The notes under the pieces are model-generated. The model made no database searches, was not told the DNA's origin, and saw nothing but the letters and a program-made list of their open reading frames with translations. Below, piece after piece: positions 47,112-59,000 of a DNA stretch of 64,000 bases; position 1 is the stretch's first letter, and each line of letters begins with the position of its first letter. The translations under genes were made by a program, and so were the position numbers. The stretch covers positions 24,818,430 through 24,882,429 of the forward strand of contig CM077826.1 of the NCBI GenBank assembly GCA_039720395.1. The letters run 5' to 3'. The stretch is from Liquidambar formosana. Lineage: Eukaryota; Streptophyta; Magnoliopsida; Saxifragales; Altingiaceae.

Positions 47112-47379
47112 TATTGTAAAACCAAGAATTTAGAACAAGTTGTAAGGAGAATAAAATTTCTCATTCATCTTCTTTCTCTTTCTTTCTCTCCAAATACATC
47201 ACTCTTCTTTCTCTCCGAATACATCACTCTTCTTTCTCTCCTTCCCCTTTTATCTTTGTTTGCATTTATTCCTCATGATGGGATTACCTAACCCACTTAT
47301 GATGGTGTTCCCATTATCACAAAGTGGAGGGGGTGTGGACATCCACTCAATGTCCACTCAATGTTTAATATTCATAACA
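47112..47379 (-). repeat. 5' LTR of the Copia element (268 bp)
   Basis: Partner of 40869-41162, lacking 26 bp of its pyrimidine-rich repeat. It is followed on plus by the TCAAT duplication. Confidence 0.92.
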
Positions 47380-47384
47380 TCAAT

Positions 47385-47930
47385 GACAATAGTTGGTTGC
47401 TCAAATGATTATGCTAATCAAGTGCTGGTATTTTTTATTTTTATTTTTTTGGTGTTTAATTGATGTATTCACCATCCTTTGGGCTTAGTGGATTAATAAT
47501 TTCGAGATGTCACTCCTTTAATTAAATTTAAAGCAAAAATGACTTCACTTTTCTATATATTACTAGCATGCCACTACCACAATAGCTCTTAAAAAAGATG
47601 ATTTATATGGGTTTAGCATTTTATATTATGAAAAAGATGGTGAAGGGGAAAGCCCCTTTTTATTTATAATTATAATTATAATTATAACAAGATTGTCTTT
47701 GGTATTTTAATTTTTTTCCCCCAAAAGTGCCATCTCTCGAGCAGCTCCAAATTGAAGTTAAAATTGTTGGGTCTTTAAGTCCTTTACTTCGAGAGCAATT
47801 TGAATAGTTACCTAAAAAGTATGGGCAATTGAGCAGTAAATTTTTACACTCCTCATTGCTAGTAATTTTGAGTTGTTCTGTAAACAGTTTTTATCTTCAT
47901 TAGTCATAACCATTGTCAATAAAAAAACAA
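47385..47930. other. No gene seen
   Basis: Pre-insertion flank of the Copia element. It is AT-rich with a (TATAAT)n run at 47658-47688; nothing else is recognised. Confidence 0.45.
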
Positions 47931-47932
47931 TA

Positions 47933-48203
47933 CTCCCTCCGTCCCATAAAGATAGGCCAGATTTGACAAATCACGGAATTTAAGAAAGGGTTATCATTGC
48001 ATTAACTTGTATTAATTAAACTTCACCTTTCCAAAAATATCCTCAACTTTTTTCTATTGGGTTTTGTGTTAAAAGTTATCATTGAAATAACAAAGCGTAT
48101 TGTAGGAAAATTATAAAAATAATGATTTGACTTTTCAAAGTGGACAAACATTTTGGGACCAAAAAAGTTGTAAATATAGCCTATCTTAATGGGACGAAGG
48201 GAG
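47933..48203. mobile_element. Stowaway MITE (Tc1/mariner)
   Basis: The termini CTCCCTCCGTCCCATAA and its inverse (TTAATGGGACGAAGGGAG) are the classic Stowaway sequence. TA dinucleotides flank both ends (47931-47932; 48204-48205). At 271 bp it is a usual size. Confidence 0.97.
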
Positions 48204-48236
48204 TACATAAACTTGTTGGAGACAGTTTTTTTAAAA

Positions 48237-48421
48237 AGGCCTGTTTATTGGGATAATATTCTCAATTTTTGATTTTCTTTATTGGTTAGAAAATAATAGG
48301 ACTACTATAAGCGATATCTCCTCAATTTTGTTAATACCCTTTTTAAAAAAATATATATGATTTTATTTTTTTTTAATTACTAAAAGCGATATCACATCTA
48401 ATTTCGCAACCGAACAGGCCC
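48237..48421. mobile_element. Possible MITE remnant with GGCCTGTT termini
   Basis: AGGCCTGTTTATTGGG on the left pairs with the inverted right end GGGCCTGTTCGGTTG. TATAAGCGATATC and AAAAGCGATATCAC words occur inside. The element has decayed, and no duplication is identified. Confidence 0.45.
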
Positions 48422-48700
48422 CTCATTCTCTTAGAGTTAGAAATTTTTTGTTTTTCTTTTGATAATGAAGAGACCCATCGAGCAAATCCCAGGAGGGCCC
48501 GTATAAGACCCACAACCCACATTGACTACTTGACTAGGCAAGGCTTAGGCCCATGAGAATGAGTTCGGATTCGGTGCTAGGGTCGAAAATCTAGCACCAT
48601 GGGCTAAGCGGATGGCGACACCTCAACATGAAGGAGTAAATCAATTTGCTCGGATTATAAAGACAAAAATTTGCTATTGAAAATGACTATAATGATTTCA
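48422..48700. other. LTR-like fragment, no gene
   Basis: The phrase GTTCGGATTCGGTGCTAGGG (48565) matches GTTCGGATTCGGAGCTAGGG at about 49060 inside the neighbouring LTR, so this may be a fragment of the same LTR family. Confidence 0.4.
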
Positions 48701-51075
48701 ATGGGAGTGTTTTTAATCTTCTAATTCGAGGACGCGAAATTTAATTATGTTGTCTCTCATGTTCATCGGGCTGTGGGTACTATTGTTGCTTGGATTAAAG
48801 AGGGCAGCTTGCTTATTAAAGCTCCAATGGGCAACTCCATTTTAGATCTTCAGATTTTACAAGGTTTGAATTTAAAAGGTATTCCTCGCAAAGCTCCAAA
48901 AATCATCCCAGATGTAAGTGCCATGTCTGGAACCACCACGCGGCTCAAGAATACGCCACTAACCAGGACGGCTAGTGTAGAGAGGGAGTCGCCACCCGAT
49001 TTGGTTTTGGGAACCAATTGGCCCCTAGCAAGGGTCTAACTTGTCATAACTAGAAATTGTTCGGATTCGGAGCTAGGGTATGTTGTTGAGAAGGTGTGAG
49101 GCACCTAAAAACGCCCGGACGAAGCTGCCCCCACATGTACTTATTGGCTTTAATTAAAAAAAGACTTAATTGGGCTCAACCATATTCAAGCAATTTTAAT
49201 GATTTAATTCAATTGATGGCACAAAAAAGAGTATATATATATATATACAGAAAACAGAGGCACTAGAGAACTCAAATCGAATTTACATTGCTTGCAAAAC
49301 AAAGATTAATTTCCCAGAATATGTCATGCACATACGTGCATGTGATAAGCACGTATATGCATCACACATGCTCATATGTACATCTTCTAAAATCAATGTA
49401 TGAAAAAGATGTAGATTCGAACTTATAATGCTACTACCATGTTTATGCAAACCTATGAATGATTATATTATGCTCAAAACTACCTAAACATACTTTGGAA
49501 ACAATAATAATATCCTAAATCTAGATGTCAATAAATCATGGATTAATTCCGTGAAATAAATGCTGGAATCAACGGATTAACTCATACAATATAATCATAA
49601 TATCATATGCAGATGAACATACTCATATTTAATGGGATGATAAAACAGATGGATATAGGCTATTCTACATGTATGCTTTAGATATGGAATAACTACACCT
49701 TAAATCCTTGATATATATTAAATGATGAAATATACACGAAGAAATCTAGGCCTATTTTGTAAGAAATGATCAATAGATTCACCAAAATGAAAGAGAATTA
49801 ATGAAGAATAGTTACCCTCAGGCTTAGGTGGCGGAAATCACTCCACGAGTTCACCTTCTAGACTTTTCGCGACCACAACTACTGGTTTTTGGGTTTTACG
49901 GGGGTGGAGGCTAAAGAGAAGTGTTGGATGGAGGTAGAACAAAATCGGATCCCTTTCCTAGGTTGAAAGTAGGGTATTTATAGGGGAATATTAAGATTTG
50001 TTTTCGAGGTAACTACGGTATCCAGCCGCCACAAGACGACTGGCATTGAGGCTTCATCCTTATATGGTAAGGAAGAAAATGCTGAAATGGGAGATTCTAG
50101 AGATTTTGGGTGATGTACGTACGTACATGGGAGATGCACAAACGTGCATGAAGCATTCACGTATGATCATGGGTCATGGCTTTGTGCTAAATTAAGCTGT
50201 GATCATGTCGGTCTTTCGGGATTCACTTGTAATAGTTCTACTTGACATCACCCTTTATCATTGGGTTCAAAAGTGGTTCGGAATGGGAGTTGGTACAAAA
50301 TGGGGTCTCAACACCAGTGGTTTGGCATCTCCCTATTGCTGATTAGGTAAAGGTAAATACTGATGGTTTAGCTAAGGGCAATCATGTCCTACTGCTAGTG
50401 GTGGTGTTTTCAGAAATTGTCGTGGTTTTGTGAAACATTTTTATGGGCTTAGTTTAGGTATTCGATTTGCATTTTTTGCTGAGCTCAAAAGTGTTATTCT
50501 CGTGGTATCATTTGCTTGGGAAAAGGGTTGGCATAAATTGTGGATTGAAAGTGATTCCTTTGTAGTTATTTCTTCTTTACAAAACTATACGTTTAAACCT
50601 CCTTGGCCTCTATTAAATGAATGGCGGAATGGTCTTTCTATCATAAAAAATATGCAGGTGGTTTTTTTTTTCATATTTACAGGGAAGGTAACTGTGTATG
50701 TGGTAGACAAAATAGCTAATTATGCTATCAATTTCTATTCTCTTGCTTAGTGGAATGAGGATAATAGTGTTGTTCCATTTGAACTTGCTAGAGATATGTT
50801 GGGGTTACCATTTTATCGGTTTAATTCATAGGTTATTTGTTTTTCTTCATATCTATCTTTGTGAGTTGGATTATAGCATTATAAGCCATCAAAACCAGAT
50901 AGGTCTCTTTTTCATTTCATTATCTCATTGTAATTTTTCTTTCATTTTCTTCTTTCATTAATAACATTTGGAGTTGAGGACAAATGATGGTGAGTTCTTA
51001 GGGTGCTAACCTAGTTGGGATTCTTTGCTACTCTTTGATGCTTTTAGCTCTATTTTTTGGATTTTTTTTTTTAAA
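48700..51075 (+). pseudogene. LINE 3' part with RNase H domain, split by a solo LTR
   Basis: 48750-48912 encodes the linker before RNase H (GTIVAWIKEGSLLIKAP...APKIIP). After the LTR, 50319 onward continues with VWHLP, a stop, then VNTDGLA, a frameshift, and the RNase H core: AELKSV and ESDSFVV give the D-E-D catalytic set (ORF 50430-50750). The plant L1 lineage carries such an RNase H at the end of ORF2. The tail (50951-51075) ends in T/A tracts. The 5' end is truncated near 48700. It is inactive. Confidence 0.85.
48913..50313 (-). mobile_element. Solo LTR (1,401 bp), minus strand, in the LINE
   Basis: On minus it begins TGTTGAGACCCCATTTTGTACC and ends ...CACTTACA. Flanks are CCAGA (48908-48912) and CCAGT (50314-50318), a 5-bp duplication with one change. 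A minus TATA box (TATAAATA, 49975-49982) and a GGAGTCGCCACC motif near the left end (48986) match the other LTRs of the window. There is no coding interior. Confidence 0.85.
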
Positions 51076-52041
51076 AAAAAATCTTCTAATTCGAGCTGTT
51101 AATTTGCTCCTTTGCACAGAGATGTCACCATCCACTTACCCAGCAAAGTGTTAGGTTTCTTGACACCAACATTGAATCTAAACTCCATAAAGCCATGTAA
51201 ACCTTGTTTGTGTGGTCTCCAGAGGTTAGCAAGAATCAAACTCAAGACCTCTACTAAGGCATGGTCCCAACTGAGTAACTTTGTGGAGTTTTAAGTAGGA
51301 AATTGAATGAGAAACATGCAAAGTAGGATCTTTAGACCAATAAGTACACCGAATCAAGTCTAATCATGGCTTACAACATTTTTTCTTTTGGTGTTTACTC
51401 TCATTTTTTATTGTTTTGAAAAATTACAATTTCACCACTTTAACTTTCACTCGTAAACACTTCGGTTCTCTATTTTGTTTTCAAACATAGTGACTTTTTG
51501 AGCCCTTCGTGTTTAGGAAAATGACACTTCACACCTTTCCATCAATCAATTATTTGGTCCTTTTTTTTTTTTTTGGGGGGGGGGGGGGGGGGGTTAAGTA
51601 AAGCAGGAGATATTTGGTTTGTTACATATGACCCACTCATAGCATTTTTAGGATGGAAAATGCTCTTGGAGACGATTTTATTATTTTACGATCAGTATAT
51701 TCATAAAATCGTCATTTTCATTAACATTATAAAGATTAAATTTATTAAATATATTTTCCAAACATAAGAATATAGGATGATAAAAGAGAAAAATTGTTTG
51801 AAAACAAAATAAGAGGTACAAAGTGTTTTTAGATGGCCTATAACAATGTAGCCTAGTGACATTTGCCACATTTGTTAAGTGAGTGATAGGTGATCTCAGA
51901 TTCGAGTTTATGGAGAAGCATTGATACTCAAGGGTTAGGGTTTGCCAAAAAACAAAAAAAGAAAAAAGAAAAAAAAGAAAAAAAAAGTGTTTTCCGACGT
52001 GAAACTATAATTTTGTTTTAAGTTTTTTTCCAAGACCAGAC
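51076..52041. other. No gene seen
   Basis: It contains a poly-T/poly-G junction (51560-51593) and A-rich tracts (51950-51986). ORFs here are short and featureless. Confidence 0.5.
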
Positions 52042-52310
52042 TATTGCCACCACTTAAAATACTCAAAACTCTTCATTTAGTTTACACTTTTTAAAGTTTT
52101 ATAAAAATATAAAAGGTTTTTACGAAAACTAGTCACGTAATCCACAAGCAAACATCATTTTGAACAACTTTGTAGAAGAAAGTTTTTTCAAAATATGTCG
52201 TTTAAGTAGAGTTTTTGGTTATTTTTCATGAAATATTTTGTAAAAATAAAATAGAGATCGTAAATGGCCAAAAAGTTCACTAAATAATAGATTTTGCTAT
52301 GTTGATGACC
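52042..52310. mobile_element. Truncated relative of the 33684 MITE
   Basis: ACTATTGCCACCAC...AACATCATTTTGAACAACTTTGTAGAAGAAAG...GTCGTTTAAGTAGA follows the left arm of the intact copy, continues through the loop and stops in the right arm (ATAATAGATTTTG). The right terminus is missing. Confidence 0.75.
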
Positions 52311-52940
52311 ACTTTCCAACTTAATACCAAATAAAGTAAATTAATAGTCATTTTGAAGTACGTGTACAGTTAATTTGTAATAAGTTAACAAATATTAAGA
52401 TGAAAAGAGATAACCAAAACGTAATAAGTTGTAAAAAGTTGCCTCACCTGAGGTAATTTCCTAGTTTCGCCCCTAGGTATATTGGATAGGCCAAATAGGA
52501 TAAACATATAATTCTCAGCCGGATGAGATAAACATATAATTTTCTATGTATTTTGTGTTAATTTCAAATAAAGGGGTATTCTATTAGTAGGATAGTGATA
52601 TCGTCTATATGTGGGATATAACAAATCTATCAAGAGAAGTGATATCTTTTTATCTTAAGATATTATCCCATTCAAAAGAAACAAGGTAATAGAAAAATGT
52701 CTAAAATAGATTATTTTTCCCATTTCAAATAAAGCAATCAAAAACTTTTTCTTTATCCAATAATTCTATCCTCTCCAATATTGTAATCCTACTATCAAGC
52801 ATAACCTATATTGGGAGCTTTTTAGGATGCCAACTTAGTTGGAATCGTGGGTGGCTCTACGATGTTTTTCCTATTTTTTCTAAAAAAATAAAATAAAAGA
52901 ATAATGAGGCATAGCCTACAATGCTCTCTCTCTAACCTTA
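52311..52940. other. Upstream region of the TPR-like gene
   Basis: AT-rich. GATGCCAACTTAGTTGGAAT (52827) is one of three relatives of a motif also at 25252 and 51002. Nothing else is recognised before the promoter. Confidence 0.45.
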
Positions 52941-52947
52941 TCCCCTC

Positions 52948-52955
52948 TATATAAA
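52948..52955 (+). promoter_or_regulatory. Probable TATA box of the TPR-like gene
   Basis: TATATAAA preceded by a CTCTCTCTCT pyrimidine patch, 138 bp upstream of the chosen start codon. Both are usual for plant core promoters. Confidence 0.6.
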
Positions 52956-53085
52956 TTGAGCGACGGAATGATCCTCGAGATGAGAGGGAGGAAGGGTCTT
53001 GTACGCACATGACAATAGTTCAATTGAATTAATTTGTATTCCTCAAGTTGGCTTTCTAAACTTGGCCTTTCAGGCGAACACCACC

Positions 53086-56000
53086 ATGTCAATGACAACA
53101 ATAACTTGTAGGTTCCATTCATACACAAATCATCATCACCACCACCGCTTTCTTCTGCATGCTTGTGTCAACGATAAGCCTCCTCGCCTTCTCTCCCAAA
53201 TCCACTGCTCTGATTCAAAGCCTAAACGTGGCTTTGGCCGCCAACCTACCAAAAAGGACCCAAAGGTACAATATATATTCTATATACTTATGTACATGGA
53301 AAATGAATAGATTGATCACCTGAATGTATGGTGGCCGTCTTTAAAACATAATCCGTTTGGTTGCTGAGAAATTGATGGAAAAGTTCAGAGATTAAGGTTT
53401 AAAATCTTAGTATTTTCGTTGTTTGGGACATGACCAAAGTGGAAGAAAAGAACTCAACTCAATTGAGCATAATTTATCGCTTATTTGAGTTGGGTTCCTT
53501 CGTTTTGCGGAAATTAAAAGAATGACAGAACGAAAAACCATCTGCTCTTTTTCATTTCTTTTCTTTTCCCGAGTTTTCTCGGCAACCGAAGGGAGGTTCA
53601 TATAGTGCGTGCTTCCTATTGCTGGAGACCCTGGGTGTACTTATTGGTGTTCGACGTTGTTGAAGAATTTCATTGTTTGTTAGTATTTAGGATTATGTCG
53701 TTAGAAGGGATGAATGTGGAAAGCCCATTTGCTAACAGTGAGAATAGGATAAGCTTGGTGAACTAATCTAATGAAATCCATTTTGCTAATGTGGAAAACC
53801 CATTAATGTTCGAATGATTATTAATTATTGAAATTCAAGTGAGTGATGTTTGTTGATGACCAAGACTTTTTATTGCTATGATAAGGAAATACAATGATGG
53901 CTGCAAGGTATAGTTATGTTAATTAATTGTTTGTGACATATCCATTGATATTTAAACTTGAGAGTTTCTGGGCATTCATTTTTTCATTTTCAAATACTCA
54001 GACAAACAAAGTCAGTACCTCAACGGAGGAGAAGGGTGTGGTGTTGCAACAAAGGTATCTAAAAGGGAATTTAATGTAGTTCCTTAAATTATCATTGAGA
54101 AATCTAGCTAGATGTTGGCGTTGTTGCATAGATAACCTTGCTGAATTATCGTTTACTTTTATGTTTTGTTTCCCAGTTTCTCTTCTACAATATTGTCTAT
54201 ATTGTTGAAGTTCTACCTTTGCATATATTTTGAGTTCATTCATTCTTCTTGTCATTCTTCAATTGATGTTTGATCTATTGTTTGAGAAAATAACTTTTGC
54301 ATTTCCAAATAGTTACTAAGGGGTGGTTTTATTTTAAAATCTCCACACTTAGGGATGAGACCTTCATATGGAAATATGATGGGAATAAGAAGTTTTTATC
54401 ATAATTGTTTAGTAGTAAGGTTATAGTGTAGTTGTCCTCCTTTTGTTTAATTGAATGGAAGAGAGTAGAGGACCCTGATCTTTTCTTGCACTCTCTGCAC
54501 TTTTCTTTGTTTCTTTCTTTTAATTCTCTCCCAGTCTTGATGATTCTTCTTTTCTATTCTTAATTCTTATAAGCAATAATTTTTAAACATGAGCTTTGTA
54601 TCAGATCCAAACCAATTTAAGGTTGAAATCGAAAAAGACTTACCTGGTCAGGGAGTTGGTAATCCTGACCATTTAAACATGAACTTGGTAATCCTGCTCC
54701 TGTTGCTGTGTCTAACAGCCCCCTTTAATTGATGACCTTAAACCTCTATAGATAGGAATGAGCAAAATATACATCCAGAAAGGGAACTTAAGAACAAAAC
54801 TAAAAGCAAAATAGTTGAGGTCCAACCTTAAAAAAATTTGATGCGTGTAGCCTATGAAAATGATCTATACATGAACATGAGGGACAAACTATGTCAACAA
54901 TAAACCTCTTTACGATCCTTACCGAAATTTCCTTGGTGGAAAAATTGTCTATTATATTTCCTTCCTTAGAGACCAAAAAAATGGCAAAAAGAGTGATCCT
55001 CCGCCTTAGATAGCAATAAGTAGTTAGGCTTTATTATATTATGTTTTGTCCTTAAATGACATCAATGTTTTGGAAGGATATTTCCTATTTGTTATACTTT
55101 CAGTTATTAACCCTTTTCCACTGTCTCGTAAAAATCTTTCACATTTGCATGATGCTACACTTTAATTATTGTTTTTAATCTTTTTAATTACTGTTGTCCC
55201 TTGGTGCAGGAAATCAACAACTAAAAATTCTGGTGCTGTACCTAATTGTAAGTGGATTAATTTTCTGATTTCTTTAACGTGTGTTATTAAAATGTCCTTA
55301 GGTCATCTCTTTATTGCTACTAGAGAATGGGTGGATGAAATGTACCCTGATATGGTTTAATTGTAATCCAATTGGGTAGGTACTCTAAAATCAGCTGAAA
55401 CTTGGTTTAATAATATTTCGGACCATCTCACAGTGAAACAGTTGGGTCTGTGAATTTGCATAGTAATGTTGTCATTGTTAGCTTTACAAAGAGTTTATTT
55501 CTAACACAAGCCAAAGCTGAACATTCTGAAAAGCAAGAATTCACAATTACTCTCTCTACTCTTGGTTAAGGCTCTTAATTTTGTTTCGGTTTATTGTTTA
55601 AATCTCCCAGGAAATGGGAGTACCCTCAAAGTGCAGCGGAAATGACATAGAGAATTCAGTAACACATGGGACTAGGAAACATTAAATAAGAATTATTTTA
55701 ATGTGATAACAAGCCTAATAAATGATTTGCTATGTTAGAGGCTCATAGAGGTACTGGCATGGGAAAAAATGAGGGATTAGAAGAATAACGTTTTAGAGGT
55801 AGAATTAGAGCTTTTGGAGGCTGCTTTCATTGTTTGATGAATGGCTTCAATTTGGAACAGAAAAATGGTGTCTTAGGAAGAAAAGAGAGAAACAAGAAGA
55901 TGAATATAAAAAGAAGAAAGAGAGAGAGAGAGAGAGAAAGGAGAAGAGAGAGATCTAGGCACTCATGGCTTCCAATCAAAGCTCCACCCGGAAAATTCTG

Positions 56001-59000
56001 AAATCAATATATGAACCTCTTAAAAGAGATTATTACAAACCCTAATTCTATACAAAAAGCTCTAATAAGTAATAACATTTAATCCTAGACTTAATTCAAA
56101 CTTATCTTGTACAACAATCAAAACAACCAAAAAAACCTTACTAAACAGTTATTATAGTAGGATGAGGAGTACAGCGGTACAATAACATCTGGAGTAATGT
56201 TGCTGATCTCTAATTTTCATTCCCTAACGATGTGGCAGATGTGGCTGCTGCCACATCAACACATGGATCTTTTGATGTTCTCTAAATGTGTGCCACATTT
56301 GTAGCCACATCATTAGGGGATGAAATTTGGGAAAAGTATTAGGATTGATAGCGTTTCCCTAATATGTAACAGTAACTTGCTACAGAAGTACTACAGTAGC
56401 TTCTTGTTAAAACCTAATTTATTTGCTAAACAATTAATAATATTTACTGCCTCATTGAAAGTATTAATAAAATTACCTCAATATAATCCCCTATATTGAA
56501 AGTGTTATAAAGATAAGAGAAAGGCCGGAAAGAGTTTGGGTTTAGGCGCTGAAAATGATGGCATATGAGTTATGATTCAATAGAAGGTAGGGCCCTAAAT
56601 GGACCTAACGGCAAAAAGGGATTTGTCATTTATGTATCTGATCCCAAGTAGTTAAGATTTAACGTTGTTTTGAGTCGAGCTATATATATATATATATATA
56701 GATAGATAGGGGAGGGATCCGTTTACACCCAGTGTAAAACTTTTTACTCTTACACCCCTCAATAATTTTTTGTAGGATCGATATTTTTCAAAACCAACTG
56801 TTGGATTAGATAGTGCTCTCATAGAGATCATACATGCTAAATTTCATATTGATTAAAGATTAGGAACTATTTCATTGATAAAGCGGCCTAAATTATAGTT
56901 TTATTTGTAAAAAGAAAAAGGAATTTATAGATGAGATGGTTACGAGTATCTGATTAGTGTGAAATTTGGTGTGCATGATCTCCATGAAAAGAGTATTTAA
57001 TCCAATGATTGGTTTTGAAAAATATTCATCCTACAAAAATCTATTGAGGGGTGTAACCGTGTAAGAGCAAAAAGTTTTACACTTGGTGTAAACGGATCCC
57101 TCTCCATATATATGTAGATAGATAGATTTTTGGACTCATCAAACTGTACAACCCACACATCCATGGGGTACAACCCCCTATGGGCGGAACTACTAAGAGA
57201 CTAGGGGGGGCCACAGCCCTGGCAAATTTTTTAATAATTTTTATATTTAGTGTAAATTGTATTCAAAGGTTTTAGAAAGTTATTAGGTGGCCACTTCAAA
57301 ACTTTTTATTTGATTTGAAATCGTGGAACTCACCTCAAAATATTAAACCACTTTTTGGAACTAGTATATTCGTCAAAGTTCATTATGAGATATTATAAGT
57401 GGATTAGGCTCATGGGACAAATTTATACACAAATTTTGACGTAATTTTTTAGAACTTGTTGTCTGACTTATATTTTACAAAACATTTTATTGGATTAGAT
57501 TCTTCACATACACATCATGCTTATCAAATATCAAATCAATAGGAAGTGAAGAGATGCTTCATCTATGGATGTAAGGTTTTTTATTGGCTAGAAGTGTGAA
57601 TTTATAGATTTGATAGTGACGGGTGTTTGATGAATGTCATATTTGGCATGTATGGTTTTACATGAGAAGAGTATCTAATTCAAGAGTAGGCTTCCCAAAA
57701 ATACAAGTTACGCATAAAATGAAAGAAATATCTATTCTAATGGTAGGTTTCATAAAATATAAGTTACACAACAAATTATTGAAAATAGTTTCAAAATCTA
57801 GGTATAAAATTGTTTCTCCCAATCCAAACCCATTATAAATAAACCTTTTTTTAATATAATTTTCTATAATAAGACTTCGTGGTAAAGAAAAAAAATTCCA
57901 ATCTATAATTTTACGAAGCCCAGCCACCCCAACTTGTAACTTGTAATTCCTACCTCCGCCCCTGCAACCCCAATGCATGGTGCTGATGGTAATAATATCA
58001 GCACGTCTTGATGAGATTGGGACTTTATATATATATATATATATATATTCCTACTCAATTACTTTGCCTTAATTCCTAATCAAGTATCATACGACAAAAT
58101 ATAGTGTATGACTCCATATTTTTGTCCCCCTCGAACTAGTGCTTCTCTTTAGTATATATTTTGTGTAATTCACATCCAAATAGGAAATCTGCCTGTTGTT
58201 TTTATTGATAAACATATTACCTTACCCTGTTTAACCAGTTCTGGAATTAGATTTATTCATTTGATTTAATAAGGATTGATATTCATATTTCTTTAATATT
58301 TTCTGCATTATTATTTATTGATAGCTTTCTCCTTGCAGCGGCACCTGGGTTAAGTTCTCAATCTGGTGGCAAATCTAACAATGTTGCAATGGACCTTCAG
58401 TTTGAGGAACGATTGGAAGCTGTTAAAAGGTTCTACCATATTAAATTTAACATTCTTTCTATAGGGTAAATGCTTGTTGGAGGAAATTTCTCATTGGAGC
58501 ATTTTTGAATCATTATTAATATCCATAATATTTCATTATGATTTTATGGTTATTTTTGGGAGAAGCAATTTTCATTTGATATTGTGCTGTAAGCTATTCT
58601 TCTGATTTCACTATAAGATTATAAATTTGTGTGTATATATAAAACTATATATGTATATGTGTAGTGGCTCAAATAATGATTTGAGTGATCTTAATATTCT
58701 CTCTCTCTCTCCCTCCCTTCTCCCCTTTTAATGTTGCGATAGTTTTTTCAGTTATGTTCAATATCATTGCTAAATTTGGATTTGAAGGTGGAAAATGAGT
58801 TATCATCTTTGGAGTTTCTAATCTTCTGTAACAATAGGAAACAAACAGAAGAATTTATCCCTAATGGGTATTAAATAGATTACAGACCTAGATAGCAACG
58901 GGAACTAAATGTTCTGCAATATCTACTAGATATATTCTAACCAGCTGAAGGACTGTTCAGATCTTATCAAATACTTACTCGTAATATCTTGTATCATAGA

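Larger units (their letters stand above)
40869..47379 (-). mobile_element. Copia LTR retrotransposon (6.5 kb), chimeric and non-autonomous
   Basis: Two LTRs (40869-41162; 47112-47379) flank an interior with Copia pol on minus, and TCAAT duplicates on both sides (40864-40868; 47380-47384). On minus, a purine tract AAGGGGGAG abuts the 3' LTR at 41163. CGTTATCAGCACGA follows the 5' LTR as the primer-binding region. The LTRs differ almost only by a 26-bp indel in a CTTTCTCTC repeat, so insertion was recent. Yet pol has a stop and frameshifts, and gag, protease and the integrase core are missing, replaced by unrelated cargo (43697-45900) and a tandem array (45930-46404). It must have been moved by proteins from another copy. 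Confidence 0.9.
55248..58338 (+). other. Intron 3 of the TPR-like gene, enlarged by MITEs
   Basis: A GTAAGT donor and TTGCAG acceptor. At 3.1 kb it holds a GA microsatellite (55919-55938), an inverted-repeat fragment with GATGTGGC and GCCACATC arms (about 56195-56370), the MITE at 56709-57105 and the hAT element at 57179-57964. Confidence 0.8.

Noticed and set aside
58028..58050. TA and other dinucleotide runs as functional sites
   Set aside because: Such runs (58028, 59431, 62407) are common microsatellites in plant introns.
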